A stretch of DNA of 64,000 nt, from the NCBI RefSeq assembly GCF_003363135.1, contig NZ_QRBB01000002.1:62001-126000 (forward strand). Direction: 5' to 3'. The translations under genes were made by a program, and so were the position numbers. The notes under the pieces were generated by a model. That model worked only from the letters and a program-made list of their open reading frames with translations. It was not told the DNA's origin and did no database searches. This document shows positions 18,469 through 27,513 of this stretch, piece after piece (position 1 is the first letter of the stretch; every line of letters begins with the position of its first letter). Source of the DNA: Alteriqipengyuania lutimaris. Lineage in GTDB: Bacteria > Pseudomonadota > Alphaproteobacteria > Sphingomonadales > Sphingomonadaceae.

Positions 18469-19080
18469 TCACGTGTTGCGCGGCTTGAACCACGGCTCTT
18501 CGCTGCGCTCGATTGCGAGGGCGCCCGCGAAGGGCCGGCAAAGCCGGTAAGCCTCCTGCGGAGTGCCGCCCAGCCACGTGGCCCAGGCTTCGCGCGGCAG
18601 GACGACCGGCATGCGGTTGTGGACCGGCGCCACCTGATCGCTGGCCTCGGTCATGATCATGCTGAACGCTTCGCCCCACTCGTCGGTCTGCCGCCCGATT
18701 CCCGCGGTGGCGAACAGCGGCGCATCGGGCATCGCAAACCACGTGCGCGTCATCGCTCCCCTTTGACCCTCCGCCTCGGCGAAGCGGGTGACCGGGATCA
18801 GGCACCGCCGCTGCTCGAAACTGGCGCGCCAGAAGACATTCTTGAGCGTGTCGGTCCGGGTGTTGTTGACCGGCTTGGGCTTCAATGGCCGACCCCTGGC
18901 GCCGGTCCGATGGAGCGGGAAGCCCCAGACCATCGGTCTCACCCGTCCCTCTGCAACCACCGGCGCGGCATATCCAGGAAACACTTCTTCCGCGGTGTTC
19001 GCGCCGAAATCCCGTGCGATGGCATCGAAGAAATCCGCGATTTCTGTCTGCGAGCTGCGAATATTGTAAAGATTGCACAT
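18469..19080 (-). CDS. SOS response-associated peptidase, YedK/HMCES type
   Basis: 203 residues. This family forms a covalent thiazolidine link between Cys2 and abasic sites in single-stranded DNA, protecting replication forks. Cys2 follows the initiator Met (MCNLYNIR), the conserved Asn-Arg segment is NTRTDTL, and the active-site His lies in PVHNRMPVVL. Length is typical. It starts 12 bases after the M28 peptidase stop, so it is probably the last gene of the bdh-peptidase-yedK unit. No LexA-like site was noticed upstream. Confidence 0.93.
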   Translation of the reverse strand: MCNLYNIRSSQTEIADFFDAIARDFGANTAEEVFPGYAAPVVAEGRVRPMVWGFPLHRTGARGRPLKPKPVNNTRTDTLKNVFWRASFEQRRCLIPVTRFAEAEGQRGAMTRTWFAMPDAPLFATAGIGRQTDEWGEAFSMIMTEASDQVAPVHNRMPVVLPREAWATWLGGTPQEAYRLCRPFAGALAIERSEEPWFKPRNT

Positions 19081-19092
19081 TGATCGACGGCG

Positions 19093-20562
19093 TCAGCGCG
19101 CGCCAGGATAGGTCCGCAAGCTGCCGAAATAACGCAAGAGCGCCGCGTGCAGCAGCGTGTCTTCCGCCGCGCCGCCAAGTTCGATCGGGTCTGCCGTGTC
19201 GTCGGTCGGCCGGTGGTAATCCTCGCCCATGAACGACTCGAAGGCCTCCTTGTCGGCCAGGGCGCTGCCGACCAGCACGGTGGGCACGCCCTCGCGCAGG
19301 AAGACCCAGCCGTCCTGCCGGCGCAGGAACTGGTCCTGGAAATCGGATGCGACAACTTCGCGCCCCCGGATGCGCGCCACTTCCGAAATGCCGTAGTCGA
19401 GCGGGGTTTCCCCTGCCCCCAGAACGACCACCGGCGTGCCGCGCGGGGCGATGGCCACCGTATCGAGATTGAAGCCCGCCACGATCGTGGGCAGCGGCAC
19501 CACGGGATCGGCCGCGAAGGCTTCGGCGCCCAGCAGCCCCAGTTCCTCGGCGCTGGTCGCGAGCACGATCAGATCGCGATCGAGCGGACCTTCGGCGAGG
19601 GCCAGCCGCACCGATTCCAGCATCACCGCGATCCCGCTCGCATTGTCGACCGCGCCGTTGCACAGCCGGTCGGGCGAATCCGGCGATGCGCAGGCCTCGC
19701 CCAGATGGTCCCAATGCGCGAGGATGAGCACCGCGCCCGCATCGTCCACCGTGCCGCGCGCGCGGCCGACGATGTTCGCGGTTTCGATCCGTTCGGTCTG
19801 CTGCCGTATCGCCGCGTCAAGAATGGTGTCGTAGGAAATGACGCCGAGCCCGTCCGGGCTGCGATCCGCATTCGCACCGATCCGCGCCATCAGCCGCGTG
19901 CTGTCCTCGGGGGACAGGAGAAGATAGGCCGCCCCGCTCCGGTCGCTTTCGAGGTGCCAGCGCCCGCGCGCGAACAGGCCCTTCGTCCGCTCGAACTCGG
20001 TCGCGTCGGCGGTGGTGATGACGACCGCCTTCGCATTCGCCCCGTCGACCTGCGCGCGATGGCGCGGCAGGTCGCTCGCGGAGAGGACCAGCGCGCGGTT
20101 GGCCATCGAATTGGGGGCGAGCGCTTCCAGTTCGGGATCGATGCCGACCAGCGGAAGGTCGGCGAGATCGACCTGCGCGAACCCCTCGTGCGCCGCGACC
20201 ACGCCTTCGCCGAGCGTGGTCGAACGCTCGCCGCGCGTCACCTGCACGCTCGCACCCTCGGGCGTTCGCCGGACGAGCGTGAAGTCCTGCGTCCAGTCGC
20301 CTTCGCCCACCGCCGGCTCCAGCCCGATCGCGGCGAAGCGATCGATCAGCCAGCCTTGCGTCTTCTCGCCGCCGGGGGCGCCGGGCTTGCGGCCTGCGAA
20401 ACTGTCGTCCGACAATTGCGTGATATCGCGCGCGAGAGTCGCCTCGACCTCGTCGAGCGAGGGGCCGCGCGCGACGGGCGGCGGCGCAGTGACGCACCCG
20501 CCCAGCAGCAGCAGTGCCGAAAGTCCCGCCAGAGCGGATCGCGTGATCGCCCCTGCCTGCAT
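19093..20562 (-). CDS. M28-family aminopeptidase-like lipoprotein
   Basis: 489 residues. A lipobox (LLGGC, Cys23) indicates attachment to a membrane facing the periplasm. The M28 zinc ligands appear in order: ILAHWDHLGE, GAVDNASGIAVMLE, the catalytic pair EELGLLGAEAF, FNLDTV and the C-terminal YHRPTDD. A PA-like domain probably occupies about 130-240 (SMANRALVLSASDLP onward). It should remove N-terminal residues from peptides in the periplasm. The ATG at 20562 lies four bases after the stop of the upstream dehydrogenase, and the lipobox fits that start. Confidence 0.92.
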   Translation of the reverse strand: MQAGAITRSALAGLSALLLLGGCVTAPPPVARGPSLDEVEATLARDITQLSDDSFAGRKPGAPGGEKTQGWLIDRFAAIGLEPAVGEGDWTQDFTLVRRTPEGASVQVTRGERSTTLGEGVVAAHEGFAQVDLADLPLVGIDPELEALAPNSMANRALVLSASDLPRHRAQVDGANAKAVVITTADATEFERTKGLFARGRWHLESDRSGAAYLLLSPEDSTRLMARIGANADRSPDGLGVISYDTILDAAIRQQTERIETANIVGRARGTVDDAGAVLILAHWDHLGEACASPDSPDRLCNGAVDNASGIAVMLESVRLALAEGPLDRDLIVLATSAEELGLLGAEAFAADPVVPLPTIVAGFNLDTVAIAPRGTPVVVLGAGETPLDYGISEVARIRGREVVASDFQDQFLRRQDGWVFLREGVPTVLVGSALADKEAFESFMGEDYHRPTDDTADPIELGGAAEDTLLHAALLRYFGSLRTYPGAR

Positions 20563-20566
20563 GGTC

Positions 20567-21325
20567 CTATTCGGCGGTCCAGCCGCCATCGACGCTCCAG
20601 TTGGCGCCGTTCACATTGCCCATCGAATCGCGGCAGAGGAACACCGCCATCTCGCCGATATCCTCGGGCTGGACGAACTTCTTGGTCGGCTGCCTGGCGA
20701 GCAGGACCTGGTCGATCACTTCCTCCCGGCTCATCCCGCGCGCCTTCATCGTGTCGGGGATCTGGTTCTCGACCAGCGGCGTCCAGACATAGCCGGGGCT
20801 GATGCAGTTCGCGGTTACGCCGCAGTCGGCCAGTTCCAGCGCCACCGTCTTGGTCAGGCCCGCGATCCCGTGCTTCGCCGCCACGTAGGCGGCCTTGTAA
20901 GGCGAGGCGACCAGCGAGTGCGCGCTGGCGGTGTTGATGATCCGGCCCCAGCCGCGCTGCTTCATGTGCGGCACCGCCAGCCGGATCGTGTGGAACGCGG
21001 CCGAAAGATTGAGCGCGATGATCTGATCCCACTTTTCGGGCGGGAATTCGTCGACCGGGCTGACATGCTGCATCCCGGCATTGTTGACAAGGATGTCGAT
21101 CCCGCCCGCATCCTTCATCATGGATTCGATCGCGGCGACATCGGTCAGGTCGCTGTCCGAATATTCCGCGCCGCCCAGTTCATCGCACAGCCCTGCGATC
21201 TCGTCCGCGTCGCCGAAGCCGTTGAGCACGATTGTCGCGCCCTCGGCATGCAGCGCGCGCGCCACCGCCAGGCCGATGCCCGAAGTGGAGCCGGTCACAA
21301 GTGCCTTCTTGCCGTCGAGGAACAT
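20567..21325 (-). CDS. 3-hydroxybutyrate dehydrogenase (SDR)
   Basis: 252-residue short-chain dehydrogenase. TGSTSGIGLAV (11-21) binds NAD, NNAG is at 81-84, and the active-site Tyr147-x-x-x-Lys151 lies in YVAAKHG. The segment KFVQPEDIGEMAVFLC and length match D-beta-hydroxybutyrate dehydrogenases, which connect PHB or ketone-body breakdown to acetoacetate. The ATG at 21325 has an AAAGG site nearby. A PHA-depolymerase-like gene lies at 59.9 kb, consistent with storage polymer use, but the two are not linked. Other SDR substrates remain possible. Confidence 0.85.
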   Translation of the reverse strand: MFLDGKKALVTGSTSGIGLAVARALHAEGATIVLNGFGDADEIAGLCDELGGAEYSDSDLTDVAAIESMMKDAGGIDILVNNAGMQHVSPVDEFPPEKWDQIIALNLSAAFHTIRLAVPHMKQRGWGRIINTASAHSLVASPYKAAYVAAKHGIAGLTKTVALELADCGVTANCISPGYVWTPLVENQIPDTMKARGMSREEVIDQVLLARQPTKKFVQPEDIGEMAVFLCRDSMGNVNGANWSVDGGWTAE

Positions 21326-21463
21326 CGCTAGCCTTTCGCGTATTAAGCTTGCCGTGTGGAGCCAATTGCTGCCTTCTGCGTCTGGTTCCGTGCGAATGCG
21401 CGCAACGCAAGGCTTTTCCAAGCGTGCGATGCGCGGGGGATACATCAAGGGGACAGGCACGCC

Positions 21464-22348
21464 ATGCGGCTCAATCCATTCGACACCGACAATATCGACG
21501 TGCGTTCATCCAGCGGCGGCCGCTTTCCGGGCGGCGGCGCGGGGCAGCTCGGCTGCGGCACGATCATCATTGCGGGCATCGTCTCGCTGCTCTTCGGGAC
21601 CGATCTCGGCCAGACGATCGCGGTGTTCGACTCGGTCGGCGATGCCACAGGTGGGCAGGCGCAGGGCAACGGCCAGGCGGTCAGCACCGACGAGCAGGCG
21701 ATCTGCACCTCCAGCCAGTATGCGCGCGAGGCGTGCAGCGCGCTCGATTCGCTCAACACCACGTGGGAGCCGGTCTTCCAGCAGGCGGGGATCGCTTTCG
21801 CGCCGCCTTCGCTCGACCTCTTCGAAGGTTCGGTGACGACGCGCGGCTGCGGCAGCGCGACCTCGGCGGTCGGCCCGTTCTACTGCCCTGCCGATCAGGA
21901 CATCTACATCGATACGAGCTTCTACGACACGCTGGAGCGTCAGCTCGGCGCAGGCGGCGATTTCGCGCGGCTCTACGTCGTGGCGCACGAATACGGGCAC
22001 CATATCCAGAACCTCACCGGTCTTGCCGGGCAGGTCAGCAGCGCGCAGCAGCAGAGCCCGCAAAACGCCAACCGGCTGCAGGTCCGGATGGAACTGCAGG
22101 CCGATTGCTACGCCGGCGTGTGGGCGGGCAAGAACCGCAACCTGATCGAACAGGGCGATTTCGAGGAAGGCATGCGCGCCGCCGCCGCAATCGGGGACGA
22201 TGCCATTTCGGAACGCATGGGCGGCAGGGCCTCGCCCGAGAACTTCACCCACGGTACCAGCGAACAGCGCATGGAAGCATTGCGGCTCGGCATGAGAAGC
22301 GGCGATGATACGGTATGCGATCGCTACTTCGCGCCTGAGTCGTTTTGA
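21464..22348 (+). CDS. neutral zinc metallopeptidase, YpfJ family
   Basis: 294 residues. A single hydrophobic helix (about 29-46, CGTIIIAGIVSLLFG) anchors the N-terminus, and the catalytic domain follows. The zinc motif HEYGHH is at 175-180, with the third acidic ligand likely in MELQADCYAG. The family pattern YCPADQDIYIDTSFYDTL is present. The natural substrate of YpfJ-type peptidases is unknown. ATG at 21464 has AAGGGGA upstream. The gene opens a plus-strand unit with the ClpP-fold gene 51 bases downstream and diverges from the hydroxybutyrate dehydrogenase. Confidence 0.93.
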   Translation: MRLNPFDTDNIDVRSSSGGRFPGGGAGQLGCGTIIIAGIVSLLFGTDLGQTIAVFDSVGDATGGQAQGNGQAVSTDEQAICTSSQYAREACSALDSLNTTWEPVFQQAGIAFAPPSLDLFEGSVTTRGCGSATSAVGPFYCPADQDIYIDTSFYDTLERQLGAGGDFARLYVVAHEYGHHIQNLTGLAGQVSSAQQQSPQNANRLQVRMELQADCYAGVWAGKNRNLIEQGDFEEGMRAAAAIGDDAISERMGGRASPENFTHGTSEQRMEALRLGMRSGDDTVCDRYFAPESF

Positions 22349-22399
22349 GGCGAGTCGTTCCAGGGCGCGATCCGAACCGGGGGGCAGGACCAGCACGCG

Positions 22400-24091
22400 A
22401 TGGACTTCATCCGAAACCTCTTCACGCTGTTCCAGCGCCTGCAGGACATCGTCCGCGACGGGCAGAAACGCGGTGACCTTCCCGGGATGGTGATGTCGCT
22501 GATGCGCGAAGTGCGCGGCGGCAACGGGGACGAGGACGGCCAGGGCGACGGCCCTGCGGTCTACCAGGGCAAGCGCGCGCAGGCAGACCAGGCCACGCCC
22601 GAAGCCGCATCGCGCGCCACCGCCCGCAACAAGGCAGCGCGCCATACCGGCCTGCCCGAGCCCGCAGTCTATCGCAGCCCCGACGGGGGCGACAGCCTGC
22701 GCGATATCGAGACCGCGCGGGCCCCGGCGCGCAATGCGGACGAGATGGACGATCGCTTCCCGCAGCCCGCCGCGGCACCGCTCATCCGCGAGCAATACGA
22801 CTACGAGCCCGCCTCCGCCGATCCGGACCTGGCGGCGGAACCCGCGTTCGAGCCCGCGATGGCCGAGGTCGGCGACCGGGACGGGCCCGCCATCTCGTGG
22901 GACGACGACGAGGAGGACGTGCAGGCGAGCGAGCCCGCACCCGCCCCGGTTCGCGAACCTGTGGCGGCGCAGGTTGAGGCCGAGGCAGAGGCCGAACCGC
23001 CCCCGCCACCTGCAACCCGCGACGGGGGTGGCGATCCGGCCAGAAAGGACGACGACTGGTTCGACCTCGACGACTGGCAGGACACCGCGCTGAAAGTCGC
23101 AGGCGTCGGAGCGGCCGCCGCAGGCACGGCGGCAGGCGCGATGGCGATCAGGAACCACTTTTTCGATGGCGAGGAAGAGCGGGACAAGGAAGCCGAGAGC
23201 AGGCCCGCCCTGCCGCTGGGCGGCGGGGACGAACCGACTGCCGAGCGTGGCGATGGCCCGGACGACAAGGTGCACGACGACAGGGCGCGCGACGATAAGG
23301 AAGATGATGGCAACCGCGAATGGATTGCCGCTGCCGCCGTTGCCGCGCCCGCGGTCGCCTCGGTGCTTCCCAAGGCCCCCGATGCCGTAAGCCGCGACGA
23401 GCCAGAAGAGCAGGAGCGTGACGCGGCCCCCGCCGGCAGGAGCGTGTCTGCCACGGACGACAGCCCGAGCCGTCCGCAAAACCGGCCTCACCCGGTCGAG
23501 ATCATCCCGGGCGATCCGCGCAATCCCAGCACCCAGCCCGCATCGCAATCGCTCGCCAGCCCCGGCATCCGCCTCTACGGCGCGATGGACGCGAGCATGT
23601 ATGCCGAATTCAGCGAGATGCTGGCCGAACAGGCGCCCGGCGGGCCGATCGTGATCGCGCTGACCACGATGGAAGGCGACCCGGACATCGCGCGCAGCAT
23701 GGCCGACGACATCCGCCTGCTGCGCGATCGCGGGCGGCGCGAGCTCATCTTCCTCGGCAAGACGGCGATCTATGGGGCGGGCGCGCTGTTCATGGCCGCC
23801 TTCCCGGTCAGCCACCGCTATCTCACACGTGCGACCAAGCTGATGGTGACCGAGAACAAGCGCGCCCAGCCGCTCGAACTCCCGGGCGGATCGCTGCGCC
23901 GCGTCGCCAGCCAGCTCGAACATGCCCGGCGCGAAATCGAGCGCGAGATCGAGCAGGAGGATGAGGATTACCGCGCCATCTCCGACGGCTCCAACGTCAG
24001 CGTGCAGGAACTGCGCGAGAAGGCGCCGAACGACTGGTACATCACCGCCAGCGAGGCGAAGGCGATGGGCCTGATCGCCGAGGTCGTCTAG
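22400..24091 (+). CDS. ClpP-fold protein with long disordered N-terminal region, probably inactive
   Basis: 563 residues. Residues 1-40 form a possible amphipathic helix. About 40-385 are rich in Asp, Glu, Ala and Pro and look disordered, apart from two hydrophobic Ala/Gly segments (about 229-247 and near 310-325). The C-terminal 389-563 resembles the ClpP/S14 fold: IRLYGAMDASMYAEF, then GKTAIYGAGALFMAAFP and RYLTRATKLMVTENK. Aligned on the Gly-rich turn and the Arg before the last strand, the nucleophile Ser position is Gly459 and the His position is Thr484, separated by 25 residues as in E. coli ClpP. It may be a scaffold or sensor. Function unknown. Confidence 0.7.
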   Translation: MDFIRNLFTLFQRLQDIVRDGQKRGDLPGMVMSLMREVRGGNGDEDGQGDGPAVYQGKRAQADQATPEAASRATARNKAARHTGLPEPAVYRSPDGGDSLRDIETARAPARNADEMDDRFPQPAAAPLIREQYDYEPASADPDLAAEPAFEPAMAEVGDRDGPAISWDDDEEDVQASEPAPAPVREPVAAQVEAEAEAEPPPPPATRDGGGDPARKDDDWFDLDDWQDTALKVAGVGAAAAGTAAGAMAIRNHFFDGEEERDKEAESRPALPLGGGDEPTAERGDGPDDKVHDDRARDDKEDDGNREWIAAAAVAAPAVASVLPKAPDAVSRDEPEEQERDAAPAGRSVSATDDSPSRPQNRPHPVEIIPGDPRNPSTQPASQSLASPGIRLYGAMDASMYAEFSEMLAEQAPGGPIVIALTTMEGDPDIARSMADDIRLLRDRGRRELIFLGKTAIYGAGALFMAAFPVSHRYLTRATKLMVTENKRAQPLELPGGSLRRVASQLEHARREIEREIEQEDEDYRAISDGSNVSVQELREKAPNDWYITASEAKAMGLIAEVV

Positions 24092-24159
24092 CCGGCCCTA
24101 AAGAAAATCTGCCCGCGCAGCGTGTTTGAATCGGCGGCGGCGCCCCCATCTTGGGTTGC

Positions 24160-25158
24160 ATGACCAAACTCTCCCTGCTCGACCTCGCCCATATCAAGGA
24201 AGGCGGCGACGTGCGCGATGCGCTCGCCAATGCCGCCGACATCGCACGTCACGCCGAAGCGCTCGGTTTCGAGCGCTACTGGTGCGCCGAGCACCACGGA
24301 ATGGCGGGCATCGCCAGCGCCGCCACCAGCGTCCTGATCGGCCATGTCGCAGCCGCGACGCAGACGATCCGCGTCGGCGCGGGCGGGATCATGCTGCCCA
24401 ACCATTCGCCGTTGGTGATCGCCGAGCAGTTCGGCACGCTCGACGCGCTCTTCCCGGGGCGCATCGACCTGGGGCTGGGCCGCGCGCCGGGCAGCGACCA
24501 GCGGGTCGCCGCCGCGCTGCGCCGCAATCTGGACACCGACGCCAACGCCTTCCCGCGCGACGTCGTCGAACTACAGAGCTATTTCGCGGACGATGGGCGC
24601 ACGGGCATCGTCGCCACGCCGGGCGCGGGCGCAAATGTGCAGCTCTACATCCTCGGATCGAGCCTGTTCGGCGCGCAGGTCGCGGCCATGCTCGGCCTGC
24701 CCTACGCCTTCGCCAGCCATTTCGCGCCGCAGGCGCTCGACGATGCGCTGAAGATCTACCGCGACCGGTTCGAGCCTTCGGACGTACTGAGCGAACCCTA
24801 TGCCATCTGCGGCTACAACGTGTTCGCCGCCGATAGCGAGGACGAGGCGCAGCTGCTCGCGACGTCGATGCAGCAGAGCTTCGTGCGGCTGCGCACCGGC
24901 CAGCCGGGCAAGCTGCCGCCCCCGGTCGAAGGCTATCGCGAAAGCCTGCCGCCGCAGGCCTCGGCGATGCTCGACGGCGTATTGTCCGCCACCGCGATCG
25001 GCACGCCTTCGCAGGTGCGCGAACAGATGAACGCCTTCGTGGAGCGTACGCAGGCCGACGAGCTGATCATCGCCGGGTCCATCTACGACCACGAGGCGCG
25101 CAAGCGCAGCCTGACGCTGGCGGCACAAGCCTTCGCGGGCGAGCACGCCGCGGCCTGA
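24160..25158 (+). CDS. LLM-class flavin-dependent oxidoreductase
   Basis: 332 residues of the bacterial luciferase-like family that uses reduced FMN/F420-type flavin. Features are the N-terminal [12 protein letters not shown] strand, [27 protein letters not shown] and [17 protein letters not shown], all typical of the MsnO8 subgroup. The reaction is not known; family members oxidise diverse small molecules. ATG at 24160 was chosen over an in-frame TTG nine bases upstream. It follows the ClpP-fold gene by 68 bases and ends before a terminator hairpin. Confidence 0.9.
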   Translation: MTKLSLLDLAHIKEGGDVRDALANAADIARHAEALGFERYWCAEHHGMAGIASAATSVLIGHVAAATQTIRVGAGGIMLPNHSPLVIAEQFGTLDALFPGRIDLGLGRAPGSDQRVAAALRRNLDTDANAFPRDVVELQSYFADDGRTGIVATPGAGANVQLYILGSSLFGAQVAAMLGLPYAFASHFAPQALDDALKIYRDRFEPSDVLSEPYAICGYNVFAADSEDEAQLLATSMQQSFVRLRTGQPGKLPPPVEGYRESLPPQASAMLDGVLSATAIGTPSQVREQMNAFVERTQADELIIAGSIYDHEARKRSLTLAAQAFAGEHAAA

Positions 25159-25173
25159 CGGGCTGCGGATCGC

Positions 25174-25198
25174 GGGCGCGCAAGAAGGCGACGCGCCC
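25174..25198. terminator. hairpin between convergent genes
   Basis: GGGCGCG (25174-25180) pairs with CGCGCCC (25192-25198) around an 11-base loop, between the convergent oxidoreductase and M56 genes. Only CTT follows, so it is a weak candidate for a shared terminator. Confidence 0.4.
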
Positions 25199-25252
25199 CT
25201 TGGGGAAGGGCCCGCCGCCTTCGCTGTCGCAGCGTGCGGTCCGGTCGGGGGA

Positions 25253-26998
25253 CTAGTCGCGCGTGCGCAGTTCCTTCATCGCTAGCTCCAGTGCGCGCAT
25301 CGCCTCCGTCCGCTCTCTGGCGGACAGGTCGCGGTCGCGCTGGATCGCCCGGCGCGCCTCGTCCATCGCGCTCCTCGCGCTGGCCATCGCGGCGCCCTGG
25401 CATACCATCATCACGGTGCTGCCATCGGCGGAGGTGCGTTCCTGGACGAGCTCGCCGCTGCCGTCGCATTCGAAGCTGATCCGCGACATCTGAGCGGCCG
25501 CCTCGGCCATGGCGCGCTGGATGTCCCGCTGGAATTCGCTGCCCTCGCCCATCTCGCGCTGCATCTCCAGAAGCTCCTTCTTCAGCTCGCGGTCTTCGCC
25601 GAAGCGCTTGCGCAGCAACTTGAAGTTCCGCTGACGCTCGCCCTCCTCGGCCATACGCTCGCGAAAGACGCGCATTTCGCGCCGCAGCTCCTCGGACTGG
25701 ACGGAAAGCTTGCGCGCGTCCTTCAGCGTCGCTTCGATTTCGGCACGCTCCTCGGCCGTCGCTTCGCGGCCATCGACGGTGTAGGTGGTCCGCGTCGAAG
25801 GCTTGCCCTGGTCATCCTTCACCACGGTGCGTTCGACCCGCACGACGCGGCTCTTGTCACCGTCTCCGTCGTCGGAGGTCAGCATGATGTGCTGCCTGTC
25901 GCCCTCGCCCGGCTCAGCCGGCGGCGCGAGGGGCGCCTCGGGTGCTTCCGGCGCACCCGGTGCGACCGGCGCATCGGGCGCCGCCGGTGCAGCGGGTGCC
26001 TCGGCCGGCGCAGGCGGTTCGGGCGCGGTCAGGCTTTCGGCATAGGAGATCGAGGCGGTCAGTGGCAGCGCCACGAGCGCGCCCGCCATCAGCGTGCGCG
26101 CGGCCATGCGCCGGCGGGTGGAAATCTCGGCCATGGTCAGGCTCCTCAGTCGGTGGATGATCGACTTGTCCCCCAGCACCGGGCAGGCCATCGGCGCGGC
26201 GAGCGCGTGGCGCGCCCCGCCACCCATGACCGCACCGGTCGCGAAGGAAGCGATGGTGGAGGCGTATTGCTCGCGCAGCTGCGGCTGGCAGCGCGCGACG
26301 ACCCGCGCGTCGCAGGCGGCTTCCTGGTCGCGGCGCAGCGCGCGCCAGCCGACCCAGCCGAGCGGGTTGAACCAGTGCAGCGCGAAGAGCGGCTGGACCA
26401 GCGCATTGGCCAGCAGGTCGTGCGCGCGGTGGTGCGCCAGCTCGTGCTCCAGCGCGAGGTCGCGCCGGGTGGCTTCGGTATGCGCCATGAAGCCCAAAGG
26501 CAGCGCGATCACCTTGTCGAACACACCGAAAGCGACCGGCGAAGCGGTGGCGGGCGTCTCGATCAGGCGCACGTGGCCCCGCGTTCCGACCTGCGTGCTC
26601 GCGCCAAGCAGCTCGCGCCGCATGGCGAAATAGAGCGAATAGCGGCGTACGAGGAACACGAGCGCCCCGGTCAGCCACGCGGTGAGGGCCAGCAGCGCCC
26701 AGTCGATCGCCGGCTCGCTCGCCACCATCGGCTGCAGCATCAGTCCGCCGCCGCCGGTCTCGGTCGGCACGTAACCGGCGATCGGCATGGGGACCGAAGG
26801 CGCGGCTTCGGGCGCGATCGACGCCGGCAGCACGATCGGCGGCAGGATCAGCCGCGCGAAAGGCAGGGTCCAGAGGGCATAGGCGGCCCGCGCACCGAAA
26901 TGGCGCGAGACCGGACGCCGCAGGAACAGGACCGCGACGATCAGCGCGCCGGTCCACAGCAGCGTATCGAAGGCGAAGCTCTGCAGATCGATGCTCAT
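25253..26998 (-). CDS. BlaR1-like M56 membrane metalloprotease with unusual sensor tail
   Basis: 581 residues. Membrane helices lie near 10-27, 38-60 and 97-118, followed by the zinc protease motif HELAHH (185-190) and the acidic ligand in RRDQEAACDA (about 224-232). A fourth helix is near 300-320. BlaR1/MecR1 carry a penicillin-binding domain after this helix. Here instead there is an Ala/Pro linker and a charged, coiled-coil-rich region of about 200 residues with two Cys (in SFECDGSGE and MVCQGAA). The start overlaps the BlaI-like stop by four bases, so the two should act as sensor-protease and repressor. The signal sensed is unknown. Confidence 0.88.
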   Translation of the reverse strand: MSIDLQSFAFDTLLWTGALIVAVLFLRRPVSRHFGARAAYALWTLPFARLILPPIVLPASIAPEAAPSVPMPIAGYVPTETGGGGLMLQPMVASEPAIDWALLALTAWLTGALVFLVRRYSLYFAMRRELLGASTQVGTRGHVRLIETPATASPVAFGVFDKVIALPLGFMAHTEATRRDLALEHELAHHRAHDLLANALVQPLFALHWFNPLGWVGWRALRRDQEAACDARVVARCQPQLREQYASTIASFATGAVMGGGARHALAAPMACPVLGDKSIIHRLRSLTMAEISTRRRMAARTLMAGALVALPLTASISYAESLTAPEPPAPAEAPAAPAAPDAPVAPGAPEAPEAPLAPPAEPGEGDRQHIMLTSDDGDGDKSRVVRVERTVVKDDQGKPSTRTTYTVDGREATAEERAEIEATLKDARKLSVQSEELRREMRVFRERMAEEGERQRNFKLLRKRFGEDRELKKELLEMQREMGEGSEFQRDIQRAMAEAAAQMSRISFECDGSGELVQERTSADGSTVMMVCQGAAMASARSAMDEARRAIQRDRDLSARERTEAMRALELAMKELRTRD

Positions 26999-27384
26999 TT
27001 GCGCATCTCCTTCAGCAGGCGTTCGATCTCGCCGAGATCCTCGTCGGTCAGCGCCTCGCTTTCGGCGAGGTGGGCGAAGAGCGATACGGCCCGGCCGCCG
27101 AACAGCCGGTCCACCAGCCGCCGCGATTCGCCGCCGACATATTCCTCGCGCCCGATCAGCGGGGTGTAGAGGAACCGCCGTCCGTCGGGCTCGGTCGCGA
27201 GCGCGCCCTTGCCGACGAGGCGCGAGAGCAGCGTCTTGACCGTCGGCATGGACCAGCCGCGCGCGTCGCAGACCACGTCGCAGACCTCGGTCGCGCTCAG
27301 CGGATGGCGGTCCCAGACCACCTCCATGATCGCGTGCTCGGCGTCGCTGATACGCTCGCCCTTGTCGCCTGTCGCTTTCGCCAT
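26995..27384 (-). CDS. BlaI/MecI-family repressor
   Basis: 129 residues with the winged-helix domain of BlaI/MecI regulators: ISDAEHAIMEVVWDRHPLSATEVCDVV, then WSMPTVKTLLSRLVGKGALATEPDGRRFLYTPLI. The C-terminal dimerisation helix follows. In the known systems the paired M56 protease cleaves this repressor when a signal is sensed. Start at 27384; a longer in-frame start at 27468 was rejected because it runs through the operator. Two dyads of the BlaI type lie 25-56 bases upstream, so it is probably autoregulated. Confidence 0.93.
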   Translation of the reverse strand: MAKATGDKGERISDAEHAIMEVVWDRHPLSATEVCDVVCDARGWSMPTVKTLLSRLVGKGALATEPDGRRFLYTPLIGREEYVGGESRRLVDRLFGGRAVSLFAHLAESEALTDEDLGEIERLLKEMRK

Positions 27385-27408
27385 CGAACCCGTCCCTCCT
27401 CGTTCGTC

Positions 27409-27440
27409 TACACCTGTAAGCGCAACGATTACGAATGTAA
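27409..27440. promoter_or_regulatory. candidate BlaI-type operator, two dyads
   Basis: TACACCTGTA (27409-27418) is a perfect dyad that matches the TACA-N2-TGTA core of MecI/BlaI operators. TTACGAATGTAA (27429-27440) is a second dyad of TTAC-N4-GTAA form. Their centres are 21 bases apart, two helical turns, so two dimers could bind on one face. The site is just upstream of the BlaI-like gene. Confidence 0.65.
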
Positions 27441-27513
27441 ACATGAGCGGCCGATGAACGGCCCGCAATGTTCGACGAAGGTCGTTCTGCGGTCGGCGGG
27501 GGCCGTCGCGCGC

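Noticed and set aside
21506..23923. 805-residue minus-strand frame opposite the YpfJ-type and ClpP-fold genes
   Set aside because: The plus-strand genes have recognisable domains and proper starts; the minus frame does not.
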